Origin: Patescibacteria group bacterium
GTDB taxonomy: Bacteria; Patescibacteriota; Dojkabacteria; JAKAPS01
Direction of reading: 5' to 3'
Assembly: GCA_025450075.1 (NCBI GenBank)
Contig: JANWIC010000007.1
Span: forward strand, 1-39,288
Length of the DNA: 39,288 nt
Part shown: positions 27,755 to 37,545 of the stretch, piece by piece
How positions within the stretch are numbered: position 1 is the stretch's first letter
How the letters are laid out: every line of letters starts with the position of its first letter
Translations under genes and position numbers: made by a program
Notes under the pieces: model-generated
What the model saw: only the letters and a program-made list of their open reading frames with translations
The model's database searches: none
What the model was told of the DNA's origin: nothing

Positions 27755-28267
27755 ATGTTAAATAAACAACAAGCTCATCTTGGTGCATTTGAATTTGAAG
27801 GAATCTTACAATCCACTACTTTTGTAGAAACTGTAGATGTTAAAACAGGTGTACAGTGTGATGTGTATACATTTGATAATGATAAATAGAAAGACTTAGG
27901 AATAATTCATATTGCAGCAGGTTGTAAGACCCCATTACAGAAGGTATTAAAAGGAGATAAAACAATTGAGGGGTATATTTCAGGAAGCGGGAAACTTATT
28001 ATAATTAGAATTGATGGCTCAAAGGTTGAGTACACTGTTGATGAATCAACACAAAAGCCATTTGAGATAATAGTAGCTATTGGAGAACAAATGCAATGGC
28101 AAGCTGATCCAAATTCTCCACTAGAGGCTTATGAGATTTGCTATCCTCCTTATCAAGATGGTCGGTACGAAAATCTTCTTGAAGAAATCGGATTTCTCCG
28201 TTCTCATCACTCATTAATATCAATAATATTTTCAAGCAAGAAAACGTATCTATCGAAACGAAAATAA
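27755..28267 (+). pseudogene. cupin-like gene interrupted by one in-frame TAG (27887-27889)
   Basis: 171-codon frame MLNKQQAHLGAFEFEG...CDVYTFDNDK*KDLGIIHIAAGCKTPLQKVLKGDKTIEGYISGSGKLIIIRIDG...YEICYPPYQDGRYENLL... otherwise open. Confidence 0.75.
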
Positions 28268-28317
28268 CGCCTAACAATAGTGAGAAATGGAGCTTTGAGC
28301 CTGTTATGAGTTTAAAA

Positions 28318-28405
28318 CGGAGAGAGAGAGATTCGAACTCTCGCGGCGGTTTCCCACCCTAAGGGTTTAGCAAACCCTCCCCTTCAGCCACTTGGGTATC
28401 TCTCC
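28318..28405 (-). tRNA. tRNA-Ser(GCT), class II with long variable arm
   Basis: GGAGAGATACCCAAGTGGCTGAAGGGGAGGGTTTGCTAAACCCTTAGGGTGGGAAACCGCCGCGAGAGTTCGAATCTCTCTCTCTCCG; acceptor GGAGAGA/TCTCTCC. Confidence 0.95.
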
Positions 28406-28460
28406 ATAGCTAATTGCACATGGAGTATAACAAAAATTGAGATGCTTTCCAATAACTTGC

Positions 28461-29765
28461 TTATTGTATATTCGCCTGACGAGTTAGTTTCTTTATTTCG
28501 ACGAGTGCCTTGGATCGATATCTTTCAGCAAATGAATAAAGTCCTTTTAGTGGAATCTTTTCAATATGTATCCCTTTCTTATCATCTTTAATCATGGAAA
28601 GTAATGCACCTGCGGACCATGCCTGCACTTTACATGCTTCAGAATATTCAAAGATTCTTCCTTCTTTACTGACACAATACAGTTCTGGGATATGTCCCAA
28701 ATCCTTTATTGCTCTGGATAACTTATTTTTAATTTCATGTGCGTCTTTTTCAAAACCATAGCGTCGCAAACCTTCATAAAATATCCAGTTATCATGAGGC
28801 CAAATTGATCCGTTATGATATGAATGAGGGTTAAACATCTTTTCACCAGTTGAAAGTGTTCGAAGACCAAATGATGTCATCATATCATTTTGAAAAAGCC
28901 TGTTTCGGATCATAAGTGCATGCTCCTGGTCAACAACTCCGGTATAGAGTAAATATCCTGGGTTTGATGTGATGATGCTGAACTTATTGAAATCTTTATC
29001 AATTGCTGCAGCATAAAAGTTTTCTTCAGGCATGAAAAAACAATTATGGATGTTTTCTTGCAATTGCTTTTCGATTCCTTTGAAATAGTCAAAAAGCATT
29101 TTCCCTTCATCTGAAAAGTAGGGAAGCAATATATCAAGATGATGAATCATTTCATATTGCAATCCCTGCACTTCTATATATGCTACTGGATAACTCGGAA
29201 GTGACCCGTCTTTGTATGAAAGTGAATCAAATGAATCTTTCCAATTCTGGTTTGATATTCCGTTTGGATTCATCCTTTGTGTTGTTACAAACAGGAAATT
29301 GTTCTGGTGATTTTTTATCCAAATGAGGGCTTCCTCAATTGATGAAATAAGGGAAGCAATAGTATTCGTATCTCTTGTGTAATGTAGGTATTTTTCTGCT
29401 AAAATAACATACAAAATTGTTGCATCAACTGTACCGTAGTATGGGAAATCCCATCCATTTGCGACAAGAGCTTCATATACCTCATCTTTTATAACTCTAT
29501 CCTCATGAACGATCTTCCCTCTCTCTTCTTCTCTTTTTTCATTGTATTCTTTCCCTTGGGTTTGCATCAGTTTAAGAAGCGTGAATTTTGCAACTTCAGG
29601 GTAAAGTTTAATAAGCTCTAGAGAAGTAATAGCGGCATCTCTGCCAAAGAAGCAATGGAATTTACCTAGACTGGCATTTAGCCATCCGTTTTCATTCCGT
29701 AAATCGTGAATGTTGTGTGTTGCGACAGATTTAATATTCATGAGAAAAGCTTTTGGGAATAACAT
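28461..29765 (-). CDS. amylo-alpha-1,6-glucosidase-like (glycogen debranching) glycosidase
   Basis: GKFHCFFGRDAAITSLELIKLYPE, GTVDATILYVILAEKYL, NPHSYHNGSIWPHDNWIFYEGLRRYG. Confidence 0.88.
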   Translation of the reverse strand: MLFPKAFLMNIKSVATHNIHDLRNENGWLNASLGKFHCFFGRDAAITSLELIKLYPEVAKFTLLKLMQTQGKEYNEKREEERGKIVHEDRVIKDEVYEALVANGWDFPYYGTVDATILYVILAEKYLHYTRDTNTIASLISSIEEALIWIKNHQNNFLFVTTQRMNPNGISNQNWKDSFDSLSYKDGSLPSYPVAYIEVQGLQYEMIHHLDILLPYFSDEGKMLFDYFKGIEKQLQENIHNCFFMPEENFYAAAIDKDFNKFSIITSNPGYLLYTGVVDQEHALMIRNRLFQNDMMTSFGLRTLSTGEKMFNPHSYHNGSIWPHDNWIFYEGLRRYGFEKDAHEIKNKLSRAIKDLGHIPELYCVSKEGRIFEYSEACKVQAWSAGALLSMIKDDKKGIHIEKIPLKGLYSFAERYRSKALVEIKKLTRQANIQ

Positions 29766-29829
29766 TTATTGCTCATAATAATATACCAGTATGTCATTTA
29801 TGTCAAAAGTATCATATAATTTAAAGGTA

Positions 29830-29860
29830 CGGGAAAACCTGGCTATTCCCGATGAGTTTT
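29830..29860 (+). promoter_or_regulatory. 5' UTR hairpin(s) before the EVE gene
   Basis: CGGGAA...TTCCCG (29830-29851) with an alternative GAAAAC/GTTTTC pairing; TATAAT just upstream. Confidence 0.4.
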
Positions 29861-29881
29861 CACTTCAACAAAATTTAAAAA

Positions 29882-30271
29882 ATGGAATATTTTTTAGCAA
29901 AAACTGATCCTGATACCTACTCTATTCAAGATTTAGAAAAAGATAAAGAAACTGTATGGGATGGAGTACATAATTTTCAAGCAATTAATGTCATCAAATC
30001 GATGAAATTTGGTGACAAGATGCTTATATACCATAGCGGTGGTGAGAGCGCAATTGTAGGAATAGCAACAATTGTATCCGATCCTAGGAAAAACGAAAAA
30101 GATCCGAGACAAAGTTGGGTTGTGGATGTTCGCTTTGAAAAGATTTTTGAAAAACCAGTTACATTAAAAGAAATAAAGGAAAGTGGAATGTTTAACGACT
30201 GGAAGCTTGTGTCTCAAGGAAGGTTATCAACGATGCCAGTACCGAAGGATTTTTTAGACTGGATTCATTAA
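29882..30271 (+). CDS. EVE domain protein
   Basis: MEYFLAKTDPDTYSIQDLEKDKETVWDGVHNFQAINVIKSMKFGDKMLIYHSGGESAIVGIATI. Confidence 0.93.
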   Translation: MEYFLAKTDPDTYSIQDLEKDKETVWDGVHNFQAINVIKSMKFGDKMLIYHSGGESAIVGIATIVSDPRKNEKDPRQSWVVDVRFEKIFEKPVTLKEIKESGMFNDWKLVSQGRLSTMPVPKDFLDWIH

Positions 30272-30705
30272 TATGAATAAGCTAACCAGCGAGATTTAGC
30301 ATGTTGTAACATAAGTTGAATTGCATGACTAAGCTGTACATGAATTGGACTAACCTTTATGTTATCAGGTATTGATTCCCATATTCCGGGTCTTTTTAAT
30401 TTGATGTTTCCTAAAATCCTATCCATATATTCACCATCCCCATCAATTAATCCTAAAATCTCTGCTGATACACTTTCGATTAAACTTCCTTCTTGAACAG
30501 TAAGATTTCTTTCTAATTGTGAAGGTGTAGCACGTACCCATATTTTTCGAAACTCTCTAAATTGAAACTGGGTATCAATTGGATCATTTGAAAAAGGGTA
30601 TTGGTTTTCAAAATCATAAATTGTTTGGACAACTTGATTTGCAAAAACCTTTTCAAAACTATTTGGAGCTGATAAGCCTTCTTGAGCAAGAACTGAATTA
30701 CTCAT
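30268..30705 (-). CDS. hypothetical protein
   Basis: 145-aa ORF, 4-nt convergent overlap with EVE gene. Confidence 0.6.
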   Translation of the reverse strand: MSNSVLAQEGLSAPNSFEKVFANQVVQTIYDFENQYPFSNDPIDTQFQFREFRKIWVRATPSQLERNLTVQEGSLIESVSAEILGLIDGDGEYMDRILGNIKLKRPGIWESIPDNIKVSPIHVQLSHAIQLMLQHAKSRWLAYSY

Positions 30706-30758
30706 AATTGCTGGAATAAATCATTGAGATCATATATGAATAGTCAATTGCTGTCAAG

Positions 30759-31193
30759 CTAAGGAATTCGTATTGCAGAAATATCAGCTAAACTGATCCA
30801 AGCGGCCATCGACCCAAATCCCTTTTTGTTAATTTTGAACGGTTCAACAATTTGAGGATTTGTAATATGGATAAATATAGCATATCTTTTATTCTTGAAC
30901 CTCTCGAAAAAATTAGAAATGTCACTTTCTTCAATGCCATCAGGAATGTAGTAGGTATTTAGAAGCTTTTGTATCTCTTCAGGGGAATTGCATATATATT
31001 GCTCAACATTTGTAACTGTTGCTTTAAGAATAACCGGGCCACCTGTATTTTTGAAATAAATGATATCTCCTTTTTGCACAATATCCCATGGCTTTGATTT
31101 ATTCATAAACCATCTGGATTCGATAGTTTTTGCCCCTTCCAAAATCTTTGGAATCATATTCCAGGTAGGGGTCATAATTGCTACATGTTCCAT
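30759..31193 (-). CDS. ASCH/PUA-like domain protein (likely start at MEHVAIM)
   Basis: KILEGAKTIESRWFMNKSKPWDIVQKGDIIYFKNTGGPVILKATVTNVEQY. Confidence 0.7.
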   Translation of the reverse strand: MEHVAIMTPTWNMIPKILEGAKTIESRWFMNKSKPWDIVQKGDIIYFKNTGGPVILKATVTNVEQYICNSPEEIQKLLNTYYIPDGIEESDISNFFERFKNKRYAIFIHITNPQIVEPFKINKKGFGSMAAWISLADISAIRIP

Positions 31194-31194
31194 C

Positions 31195-32241
31195 TCAGAT
31201 AATAGAATTGATATATCTGCCTTCTTTGAAGGCGAGTATATTTTCAATTGTCGTATCCAAAATACGATAAATTGCTTCTTTACTGTTAAATGCGTTATGA
31301 GGAGTAACTAACACATTCGGTCTGGAAAGCAGGAAGTGGTTTTCAAGAGCTGTCAGCATGCTTGATTGTTTAAATTCTTTTGTAAGAAGTTCTCGCTCTT
31401 CTTTTATGAGTCCTTCTTCTTCCAGCACATCAAGTCCGGCGGCAGCAATGATTCCTTCATCCAGCGCTTTTACTAAAGCATTTGTATCGATTAAGCCTCC
31501 TCTTGATGTATTGATAATAATGGCACCATGTTTGATCGTATGGATATTATCCATATTAATAATATGATGGGTTTGTTCATTATCAGGGATATGAAGTGTA
31601 ATAATATCTGATTGGCTGAGAAGTTCAGGCAGTTCGACATATCTCACTCCAAATTTATCAATTAATTCTTGTTTTTGAGTACGGGAAGCGGCAAGGATAT
31701 GCATTTCAAATCCCGCTGCAATTCGAATAACATGTAACCCAATATTTCCTGTGCCAATGACCCCGATTGTTTTTCCTTTCAAGTCAAAACCCTGTAATCC
31801 CTCAAGAGTAAAAATTCCTTTTTTTGTATTCTCAATTGATTCTGGGATATGTCGGGATAGTGCTAATATCAAAGCAAATGTGTGCTCAGCAACTGTATTC
31901 TCTCCATATACCGGAACATTTGAGATTAGAATTCCTTTTTGTATTGCTTCTGATATAGCAATATGGTCATATCCGGTTGATCTGGTAGCAATAAATTGTA
32001 GGGAATGCAGATTATCTAATACTTCTTTTGAAATTTTAGAATAGATGAATCCCGATAATATATTGACATCAGCATATTGTGAAGGATCCACATTAGAAAT
32101 GATATCGGTAAAAAACATAATATTATCATTTCCGAGTCTTTGGATGATATAGTCTTTTTCATCATCTTCAATTTCGAAAAATACGATTTTTTTGTCCATA
32201 GGAAGAGCTAATAGATAACATTGTGTATGAGTAATGAGCAA
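31195..32241 (-). CDS. D-isomer-specific 2-hydroxyacid dehydrogenase (D-LDH-like)
   Basis: GKTIGVIGTGNIGLHVIRIAAGFEMHILAASRT, IINTSRGGLIDTNALVKAL, GLDVLEEE, VLVTPHNAFNSKEA. Confidence 0.94.
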   Translation of the reverse strand: MLITHTQCYLLALPMDKKIVFFEIEDDEKDYIIQRLGNDNIMFFTDIISNVDPSQYADVNILSGFIYSKISKEVLDNLHSLQFIATRSTGYDHIAISEAIQKGILISNVPVYGENTVAEHTFALILALSRHIPESIENTKKGIFTLEGLQGFDLKGKTIGVIGTGNIGLHVIRIAAGFEMHILAASRTQKQELIDKFGVRYVELPELLSQSDIITLHIPDNEQTHHIINMDNIHTIKHGAIIINTSRGGLIDTNALVKALDEGIIAAAGLDVLEEEGLIKEERELLTKEFKQSSMLTALENHFLLSRPNVLVTPHNAFNSKEAIYRILDTTIENILAFKEGRYINSII

Positions 32242-33054
32242 TTGTCAAATAACTTTGACGTTGGGTTCAATTTACGCTATATTTTATATGTTCAAACTAC
32301 ATGCATGCATAAATATTTTGATATTTTTAACCACGGTTTTCTATCACTTTTTGTTGATGAAATTGTAGATGTCGATGGGTTCGCATTGATCTTTTCCAGC
32401 GCAAATGACGGGATGTATTGGAATGCTGCAAACAAGATCAATTTTCCTGAAACGGAAATTACAGAAACAGTCATTGATATCGAATTATTATTTTCTAACA
32501 AAAACAGAAAACCAGTATTTTGGATTTCTCCTGATGACCATCCCGATAATATGGAATATATTATCCGGGATAAAGGATACTCACATAAGGCGGTAGATAG
32601 CTGGATGATACAGCGAGACCCGAAACATGTCATTCCTGCTCCTTCATCGTTGTATATCCAGGAAGTACAAAATGTCCAGCAAATGGAAGATTTCATAAAA
32701 GTGTTCGGGATGAACTGGGATGACAGTGCTGGAACCTATGCATCAGTAATTCGCAAGAAAGCTTTCGATCCAATATTTTCCCAAACAAGCAAACTGCTTG
32801 TCGGATATGAAGGGAATACACCAGTTGCAATTACCGGATATGTTATATCTGAAAATGTAGCAATGGTACATAGTGTTGCAACAATAAAGGATAAAAGACG
32901 ACATGGGTATGCAAGCATTATGTCCCAACAGGCAGTCAGCAAATCCCACGCTGATGAAGTTATCGTAAAAGTCGATGCGTATAGTGAAGCAAAAACCCTC
33001 TATTCAAAACTCGGCTTTGAAGATCTTGCCCAAATAAAAATTTACTGTAAATAG
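32221..33054 (+). CDS. GNAT-family N-acetyltransferase
   Basis: VAMVHSVATIKDKRRHGYASIMSQQAV...YSEAKTLYSKLGFEDLAQIKIY. Confidence 0.82.
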   Translation: MCMSNEQLSNNFDVGFNLRYILYVQTTCMHKYFDIFNHGFLSLFVDEIVDVDGFALIFSSANDGMYWNAANKINFPETEITETVIDIELLFSNKNRKPVFWISPDDHPDNMEYIIRDKGYSHKAVDSWMIQRDPKHVIPAPSSLYIQEVQNVQQMEDFIKVFGMNWDDSAGTYASVIRKKAFDPIFSQTSKLLVGYEGNTPVAITGYVISENVAMVHSVATIKDKRRHGYASIMSQQAVSKSHADEVIVKVDAYSEAKTLYSKLGFEDLAQIKIYCK

Positions 33055-33102
33055 GGTTTTCCAAATTGTTCTCATTATGTATAATGAAGGCAACTTATCA
33101 TT

Positions 33103-34350
33103 ATGTTGAAACTGCCTAACGTAAAAATTGATGTGTCTTTGTATGAGATTACCGTCTTACTATTGCTTATAATTATTGCAATTTTTGCTTTACTTTACGT
33201 GCAGGAAACCTCACAGCATAAAACGACTGTAACACAAGTTTCTGCACTTTCGAAAAACCTTCAGACGAAGCAGGAGGCAATAGCATCGCTTCAAAATCAG
33301 ATAAAGAAAGTTAATAAAAATTATGTGAATTTACAAAGTACAGACTTAAGTAAGCAGGAAGCAACTCTGCAGGCACAGCTTGACTCTGTGAATAATGCAT
33401 TCAATACCTATACAAGCTTACAAAAACAAATTAGTGATGCAAAAAATTTAGGACTAAATACTGACATATTTACGACACAACTTGCCGCTATTTCACAACT
33501 TCTCCTTTCACAAGATTATTCGGATGCAATTTCTAGTGGAAATACACTTAATACAAATATTACGAATGCGGTAAATGCATATAAAGCACAAAAAGCTGCA
33601 GCTGAGGCAGCTGCTCCACCGGCAAACCTACCTGGAAGTTCATTTAATATTACGACGATTTCTGCACAAGGAAAACAGTATACTGTATATTATGTTTCTA
33701 TCGATCTCACTTCCCCTAACTTGAAAATCATTACAGATACAGCAGATTCATCGGATTGCACAAATAACTGCAACCTATTAGATCTTATGACATATTATAA
33801 TAGGGACCATGGTTTTGCTGCGATAAACGGTTCATATTTTTGTCCTGCATCATATAGTAACTGTGCGGGATTAACAAACTCATATGATTATCCTTTCTAT
33901 AACTCAAATCTGAAGAAATGGATAAACCAAGGAGACTTGTCATGGATAAACAGATCAATATTTACATTTGATGGAAGTGCACAATTTTATGGAGATGGAA
34001 CAACCTATCTTGGATCTAATGCAACCCCACCTGCAGTAAATGCTGGATTTGCAATGGCTCCGGGTCTTTTACATAATGGTCAAGTTATTGTAAATAACTT
34101 TCCGTTAGATACAAAATCCTCAACTGTTGCAGCAACACGCGGAGCATTTGGATTAAAAGGTAATAACTTAATCATTGCAGATGCATTTGGCTGCACAGTT
34201 CCACAAATGGCATATATAATGCAAGCGATGGGAGCTACTGAAGCAATCAATTTAGACGGAGGAGGATCAACAGCAATGATTTATAACGGAAAATATGTCT
34301 TGGGACCCGGGAGAGCTATTCCAAATGCGATAATTTTTGCAAGAGGATAA
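33103..34350 (+). CDS. phosphodiester glycosidase (NAGPA-domain) protein with TM + coiled coil
   Basis: N-terminal TM/coiled coil; FAAINGSYFCPASY, AINLDGGGSTAMIYNGKYV. Confidence 0.9.
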   Translation: MLKLPNVKIDVSLYEITVLLLLIIIAIFALLYVQETSQHKTTVTQVSALSKNLQTKQEAIASLQNQIKKVNKNYVNLQSTDLSKQEATLQAQLDSVNNAFNTYTSLQKQISDAKNLGLNTDIFTTQLAAISQLLLSQDYSDAISSGNTLNTNITNAVNAYKAQKAAAEAAAPPANLPGSSFNITTISAQGKQYTVYYVSIDLTSPNLKIITDTADSSDCTNNCNLLDLMTYYNRDHGFAAINGSYFCPASYSNCAGLTNSYDYPFYNSNLKKWINQGDLSWINRSIFTFDGSAQFYGDGTTYLGSNATPPAVNAGFAMAPGLLHNGQVIVNNFPLDTKSSTVAATRGAFGLKGNNLIIADAFGCTVPQMAYIMQAMGATEAINLDGGGSTAMIYNGKYVLGPGRAIPNAIIFARG

Positions 34351-34352
34351 GG

Positions 34353-34655
34353 TCAATCTATAATATTATCTGGAATAGTGTCTGTACCAGTTTGCATTTC
34401 TGCAATTCCACTTATTAAATCAACCATATATTCAAAAGTGACACCCTTTATCATCAATGATTCACCTATTCCATTTATTATCTGTTGTCCCATTATTTCC
34501 CCAAAAGTTTCATAAATTCCAAGACATTTTTCAACAAGATCTATTGTGCGAGGATCAGGAAATCTAATAAGTAATTCATTAATCAGCTCTTCAATGACCG
34601 TATCTTTAAGTTCAACTTTCGAACTTTCATGCGCTTTTAATGTTTCTAGTCTCAT
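34353..34655 (-). CDS. hypothetical protein (start probably MRLETLK)
   Basis: ORF 34353-34712 with downstream Met. Confidence 0.55.
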   Translation of the reverse strand: MRLETLKAHESSKVELKDTVIEELINELLIRFPDPRTIDLVEKCLGIYETFGEIMGQQIINGIGESLMIKGVTFEYMVDLISGIAEMQTGTDTIPDNIID

Positions 34656-34743
34656 AAGAATTAATTTTTCACACTTTATCGTATAACAATAGATATTGTC
34701 AATAAATGGCACATATCACTCAAGTATAGATCAATGTATGTTT

Positions 34744-34757
34744 GGGTTTACAAACCC
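34744..34757. promoter_or_regulatory. operator-like palindrome GGGTTTACAAACCC in the GT51 promoter
   Basis: Perfect 6+2+6 palindrome positioned at the -35 region of TATAAA (34770-34775). Confidence 0.5.
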
Positions 34758-34797
34758 TCCATTATCACGTATAAATAATGGACATGGAAAGAAAATA

Positions 34798-35496
34798 ATG
34801 AAAAGAATTATTTCGATCATTTTCAGTGTTTTTGTCTTCTGTCTTATCCTATTAACAATAGGTGTCTTTTTCTATTTCAACAATATACCAAATGTAAAAG
34901 ATGCTCCATCCCGGGTCCAGCATTTCATACAAATTCATAAAGGAATATATGTCGCAGGAAATATTCCTCAAAAATTGCAAGAAGCAACGATAGCAGTTGA
35001 AGACCGTCGTTTCTATTCCCATCACGGTCTTGATATCATTGGATTTGTAAAAACAGTATTTTTAGATCAGATAACAAAAACCCCAAATGGTGGTGCAACC
35101 ATAAGCGAACAATTAGCAAAGAATTTATATGTCAACCAGGAAGATTCTGTAAAGTCGAAACTTGAAACTGCCGGGCTTGCAGTAAAGCTGGAAAGGAATT
35201 ATTCAAAAGAAGAAATATTGACGATGTATGTAAATGCAATATATTACGGAAATTTAGAATACGGGATAGGTAAGGCAAGTCAAGGATATTTCCACTCGAC
35301 TCCTGCAAACCTTGATTGGGCACAAGCATCTTTATTGGCAGGTCTTCCACAAGCACCAACATATTATAACCCAGAGAAAAATTTGCCTGCTGCAAAAGCA
35401 AGACAACAGATTGTCCTGAATGCTTTAGTAAGGCAAGGCTTCATATCTCAAAAGCAGGCAGAGGATGCATATAATGAGAAATTAAAATTCTTTTGA
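34798..35496 (+). CDS. monofunctional peptidoglycan glycosyltransferase (GT51), no transpeptidase domain
   Basis: ATIAVEDRRFYSHHGLD, GGATISEQLAKNLY, ILTMYVNAIYYGNLEYGIGKASQGYF, LAGLPQAPTYYNP. Confidence 0.92.
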   Translation: MKRIISIIFSVFVFCLILLTIGVFFYFNNIPNVKDAPSRVQHFIQIHKGIYVAGNIPQKLQEATIAVEDRRFYSHHGLDIIGFVKTVFLDQITKTPNGGATISEQLAKNLYVNQEDSVKSKLETAGLAVKLERNYSKEEILTMYVNAIYYGNLEYGIGKASQGYFHSTPANLDWAQASLLAGLPQAPTYYNPEKNLPAAKARQQIVLNALVRQGFISQKQAEDAYNEKLKFF

Positions 35497-35551
35497 ACAT
35501 ATTGCTTTCATTTTTCCTTCGAGATATAATCCTCATCATCACACTATCATT

Positions 35552-36163
35552 ATGGCTATTACACAAATAGAACAAGATTCAACTATCCAGGAAGAATTAC
35601 TTATAGGAGTAAAGGATATTTATCTTATGCATATGGATTTAACGACCAATAATCCTTTTTTGCAAGTAATGTTATTATCTTTAGTTAATACATTTCCTGC
35701 CCATGAAGATACTCAAGAATTAGTTAATCCTGATGTAATCTCTTGGTTAAATGGTATTCAGGGGTATTTAGAATTTAAAGGGGTAGATGAATCGATTCTC
35801 TCCTTATTTAATAATCCATCAAGAGCAGTTATGTATTTTACTTCTCTCGCATTCCTTCAAAAATTAGATAAAGATTCGTTAGGATGGAGTGAACAATATC
35901 GTCAAAATGATTTACCGAAAGTTTCCGGTGAATCAGTAGATAATGCATTGATGTGGTATGAAAATAGAGATGGTGTTACAATACCGAACGAGCGAAGAAA
36001 AATGATTGAAGAACAGAGAGAAACAATGGAAATGGTATATGGATGTTTTCCAACAATAAACCAGTTATTTAAAGATTGCATTGAAGTAAATTTCTTACTA
36101 TATCTTGCAATGAAAATAGAACATGAAAATACTAATGGTCATTCATGGCGATTAAGTATATAA
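35552..36163 (+). CDS. hypothetical protein
   Basis: 203-aa ORF with TATAAT 21 nt upstream of ATG. Confidence 0.7.
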   Translation: MAITQIEQDSTIQEELLIGVKDIYLMHMDLTTNNPFLQVMLLSLVNTFPAHEDTQELVNPDVISWLNGIQGYLEFKGVDESILSLFNNPSRAVMYFTSLAFLQKLDKDSLGWSEQYRQNDLPKVSGESVDNALMWYENRDGVTIPNERRKMIEEQRETMEMVYGCFPTINQLFKDCIEVNFLLYLAMKIEHENTNGHSWRLSI

Positions 36164-36216
36164 TATTGAGCTCGACTTTCCATTTTGTTATACTGTCTCG
36201 ACATAAGTAAGATTCA

Positions 36217-37479
36217 ATGGAGGGAGATAATATCAAGTTAGTTGATGTATTTGGCTCTGGTCAATTTAGAAATGACTTATTTCCCACTTTAACGTTAGAA
36301 GAATTAATTACTTTTCCAATTTCAACACAATTATTACTGGATACCCAGGATGGATTACGGACATCTAATCCCCTATTAGCTGATTTTATTGCTTCCCTTG
36401 TTCTTCAAAGTCAATCTCTTCACCCTGAAACGGAAAATATAATCCCTTTTTGGAAGTTATCTGATGTTTGGCATAATATAATTAAAGAATTTAGAAATGA
36501 GACTGGAAAAAGAGAAATATTATTGTATATGAAAAATAGGGAAATTTTAGAAAATGAATGGCTTTGCATGATTTATATATTAAACCTTTTTGTTCTACAT
36601 CTTTTTGAGTATAGACAAATGGAACAATATCACGAATTAGATGAATCGGATATTTTTGCTCAAACTGAAACATATGGTCATCAAACCCCTCTTGGATTTC
36701 CGGTAATTTCAAGAAGTACAATTGATAATGTATTGGCACACAAATCTAATATTTATATATGGACACAGTTTATCAACCGTAATAGAGAAAAATTTGAAAA
36801 AAAGAATCCATTTTTACTTTCTGAAATCAGGAATACTTTTAATTTTCCTGATGAGTGGTATTATGAAACATTTCTAGAAATACTTACAATAACTTACGCC
36901 ATATTAGAATTGCAAAATTTGAGCGATACACCAAGATCAATTAATATGTCTGGACTTCCAAGGCTTTGTGGTTGGATGGTAGATGATCTTGATCCAAATT
37001 CATTACATTTGCATCAAAGGTATGCATTAAATAAAGCAAAAAGTACTATCAAACATGATTTTGAAGAAAATCAATATTTATCAATGGCTATTATAGATCT
37101 ACTTGAAATGGGGCAAATAGATTATACGGATGATATAATGAAATTGCTTGCAGCCGCAGAACAACTTGTTGCTAGATTAAAATTTGCTGATGTTGTACAT
37201 GCTCAAATAAGTAAGAGTAATGAATGTTTTTATCCTAGTAATTTTCAGGTTTCTCATATTTTAGTAATTGATGCATACAATAGACAAAATGAAGAAATTG
37301 AAATGAAGTTAGAAAAATCTTCACCAATCCATTTAAATTGGTTTATTTCCAGAATTTGTATGGAATTTTTTTCCAAACTTAATCCTTCAAAGCAAAAGGC
37401 ATATAAAAACGTATTACTACGGTTTGTCTATTTGCTCAATAATTCAAGAGATATTCTTGCCCCCCTTGAACTATCATAA
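36217..37479 (+). CDS. hypothetical protein
   Basis: 420-aa ORF with TATACT 22 nt upstream of ATG. Confidence 0.75.
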   Translation: MEGDNIKLVDVFGSGQFRNDLFPTLTLEELITFPISTQLLLDTQDGLRTSNPLLADFIASLVLQSQSLHPETENIIPFWKLSDVWHNIIKEFRNETGKREILLYMKNREILENEWLCMIYILNLFVLHLFEYRQMEQYHELDESDIFAQTETYGHQTPLGFPVISRSTIDNVLAHKSNIYIWTQFINRNREKFEKKNPFLLSEIRNTFNFPDEWYYETFLEILTITYAILELQNLSDTPRSINMSGLPRLCGWMVDDLDPNSLHLHQRYALNKAKSTIKHDFEENQYLSMAIIDLLEMGQIDYTDDIMKLLAAAEQLVARLKFADVVHAQISKSNECFYPSNFQVSHILVIDAYNRQNEEIEMKLEKSSPIHLNWFISRICMEFFSKLNPSKQKAYKNVLLRFVYLLNNSRDILAPLELS

Positions 37480-37545
37480 GTTTACTAGTTACCATTTACT
37501 GCTATGCTTCGACTTGTTATACTGCAAATACTTTATATCTTTCTT

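Noticed and set aside
24301-27889. Alternative genetic code (TAG as sense)
   Set aside because: TAG terminates several intact genes (e.g. RluA gene, 3493-3972 gene, AlaX) and TGA also acts as a stop (GT51 gene); only locus-specific readthrough remains possible.
28077-28277. 66-aa minus-strand ORF
   Set aside because: Antisense to the cupin-like frame 27755-28267, which has coherent coding content.
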